From an uncultured Bacteroidales bacterium (GTDB taxonomy: Bacteria > Bacteroidota > Bacteroidia > Bacteroidales > Muribaculaceae), in NCBI GenBank assembly GCA_902786725.1, contig CADADP010000002.1:37891-101890 (forward strand): DNA of 64,000 nt, in the 5' to 3' direction. The stretch's first letter is position 1. Every line of letters starts with the position of its first letter. The translations under genes were made by a program, and so were the position numbers. The notes beneath the pieces were generated by a model. The model did not search any database, had not been told where the DNA came from, and saw only the letters and a program-made list of their open reading frames with translations. Shown one piece after another: positions 62,887 through 64,000 of the stretch.

Positions 62887-63390
62887 TCAGCGTCGCCGCT
62901 GAAGAGTGACAAACGAATAGGGATATGGATTTTTCTCGTCGGCATCGTGGTCATCGCGACTCAGTTGGATCCATTCGTCGGGATTGATGTCGGGGAAAAA
63001 AGTATCAGCGTCGCTGAATGTGGCACTAATCCACGTCACGTAGAGCGTGTCCACGAACGGAATAGCCTCGGCGTAGATCTGCGCCCCACCAATGATGAAA
63101 ACCTCGCCCGGCATCGTAGCGGCGTCGATGGCCTCAGTGAGCGAGTGCGCCACTGTGAAGCCCTCACGGCGGTAGGTACGCGAACGCGTTATGACAATGT
63201 TTTGGCGGCCCGGCAAGCCACCGAGCGGCAGCGAATCGGCGGTGCGCCGACCCATAACGATAGAGTGTCCGATGGTGATGAGTCGGAAATGCTTCAGGTC
63301 GGCCGGCAGGTGGCACAGCAAGCCTCCACCGTGCCCAATGGCTCCATCCCGCGCTATGGCCACTATGGCCGAGATATTCTTCTTTTCCAT
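62887..63390 (-). CDS. folA: Dihydrofolate reductase
   Basis: This 167-residue enzyme reduces dihydrofolate to tetrahydrofolate with NADPH, replenishing the pool used by ThyA. Motifs: SAIVAIARDGAIG, CHLPADLKHFRLITIGHSIVMGRRT by parts (conserved Asp), and VFIIGGAQIYAEAIPFVDTLYVTWI. The ATG at 63390 (MEKKNISAIV) is chosen; an upstream extension to 63450 overlaps the thyA stop. It lies 43 bp after thyA. Confidence 0.95.
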   Translation of the reverse strand: MEKKNISAIVAIARDGAIGHGGGLLCHLPADLKHFRLITIGHSIVMGRRTADSLPLGGLPGRQNIVITRSRTYRREGFTVAHSLTEAIDAATMPGEVFIIGGAQIYAEAIPFVDTLYVTWISATFSDADTFFPDINPDEWIQLSRDDHDADEKNPYPYSFVTLQRRR

Positions 63391-63433
63391 ATCGCTGAGC
63401 AAAATTATCGGTTCTCTGGTAATCGCCTTCGGT

Positions 63434-64000
63434 TCAAACCGATACCACACCCTTAATCAGTGGCCAAGGGTCGTAACCTTCGAGCGTGAAATCCTCGTAC
63501 TTGAAATCGAAAATATCCTTCACCTCGGGATTAAGACGCATCACCGGAAGCTGACGCGGCTCGCGTGAGAGTTGTTCGCGCACCTGCTCCAAGTGGTTTG
63601 TGTAGATATGCGCGTCGCCGAAAGAATGCACAAAATCACCCGGTTCAAGCCCGGTAACCTGCGCCACCATCAGCAGGAGCAAGGCATAGGAAGCGATGTT
63701 GAACGGCACGCCCAGGAAAAGGTCGGCCGAGCGTTGATAGAGTTGCAGGCTGAGTCGGCCGCCGGCCACGTAGAACTGAAACAGCGTGTGACACGGAGGC
63801 AGCTTCATTTTGTCAACATCGGCCACGTTCCAAGCGCTAACGATTAAGCGTCGGGAGTCGGGATTGATTTTTATCTGGTTAATTACGTTAGAAATCTGGT
63901 CGGTAACAGTGCCGTCATAGTTTTTCCAGGCACGCCATTGGCGGCCATAGACCGGGCCGAGGTCACCGTTTTCGTCGGCCCACTCGTTCCAGATTCTCAC
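63434..64000 (-). CDS. thyA: Thymidylate synthase, N-terminus beyond the right edge
   Basis: The 188 visible residues are the C-terminal part of thymidylate synthase, which makes dTMP from dUMP with methylene-tetrahydrofolate. The active-site region [42 protein letters not shown] by parts carries the catalytic Cys; [19 protein letters not shown] marks the preceding block. The frame is open to base 64000 and the first visible codon (GTG) is internal; the start lies outside the window. It heads the thyA-folA-xerD operon. Confidence 0.95.
   Translation of the reverse strand: MRIWNEWADENGDLGPVYGRQWRAWKNYDGTVTDQISNVINQIKINPDSRRLIVSAWNVADVDKMKLPPCHTLFQFYVAGGRLSLQLYQRSADLFLGVPFNIASYALLLLMVAQVTGLEPGDFVHSFGDAHIYTNHLEQVREQLSREPRQLPVMRLNPEVKDIFDFKYEDFTLEGYDPWPLIKGVVSV

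Overview
The window looks like chromosome of a gut Bacteroidales bacterium, most likely Muribaculaceae or a close relative; the family name is inference. Evidence: a SusC/SusD pair, Bacteroidetes-only families (DUF4923, DUF4369, PorZ-like propellers, DUF2723), dockerin and chitobiase-like modules in a secreted protein, and at least 15 promoters of the Bacteroidetes type (TTG or TTTG, about 20 bp, TAnnTTTG) with almost no Shine-Dalgarno sequences. Most genes use GC-rich codons. Two stretches are visibly AT-richer: an AAA ATPase gene (11.0-12.5 kb) and a DpnII-like restriction-modification locus (56.7-59.5 kb).

Layout. 1-3.1 kb, minus strand: a secreted protein cut by the left edge, ribosome recycling factor, an XRE/S24 repressor whose own promoter lies inside a 30-bp palindrome, and a DUF4923 lipoprotein. 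3.3-9.5 kb, plus strand: a tightly packed operon of a PfkB-like protein, a TPR protein fused to a phosphodiesterase, ribH, a DUF4369 lipoprotein, recF, a DUF721 protein and a thioesterase. 9.6-17.5 kb, minus strand: rubrerythrin, a sugar-phosphate isomerase, an AAA ATPase preceded by two palindromes, and an orphan susCD pair. 18.2-23.4 kb: a DUF2723 membrane protein (possible protein O-mannosyltransferase), a polysaccharide deacetylase and queG.

23.6-31.9 kb is an L-rhamnose region: rhaB, rhaA, rhaT, rhaD and fucO in one operon, then an island with two predicted small RNA genes, then a secreted alpha-L-rhamnosidase with its own promoter. Together they would release rhamnose, import it and convert it to DHAP plus lactaldehyde/propanediol. 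32.2-39.6 kb holds pheT, a YebC regulator, a two-gene ABC exporter and lysS. 39.7-47.5 kb holds a small membrane protein, two tandem PorZ-like propeller proteins with a shared upstream element, and an MBOAT/SGNH acyltransferase pair. 47.7-56.3 kb holds a LytS/LytTR two-component system with a Met/Pro-rich sensor loop, a TGS-nucleoside kinase, a membrane polyferredoxin, a Tat-lipoprotein aldo/keto reductase with ferredoxin motifs, and an LTA-synthase-like enzyme. 56.4 kb to the end: a CAT-anticodon tRNA, a three-gene DpnII-like RM system, an L,D-transpeptidase, a dockerin protein, and a thyA-folA-xerD operon whose first gene runs off the right edge.

No CRISPR array, insertion sequence, prophage or rRNA gene was found. 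The best candidates for new biology are the small-RNA island, the tandem PorZ-like locus with its acyltransferases, the membrane-to-periplasm Fe-S pair, and the TPR-phosphodiesterase fusion. All functions are read from sequence motifs and family knowledge; no database search was possible.
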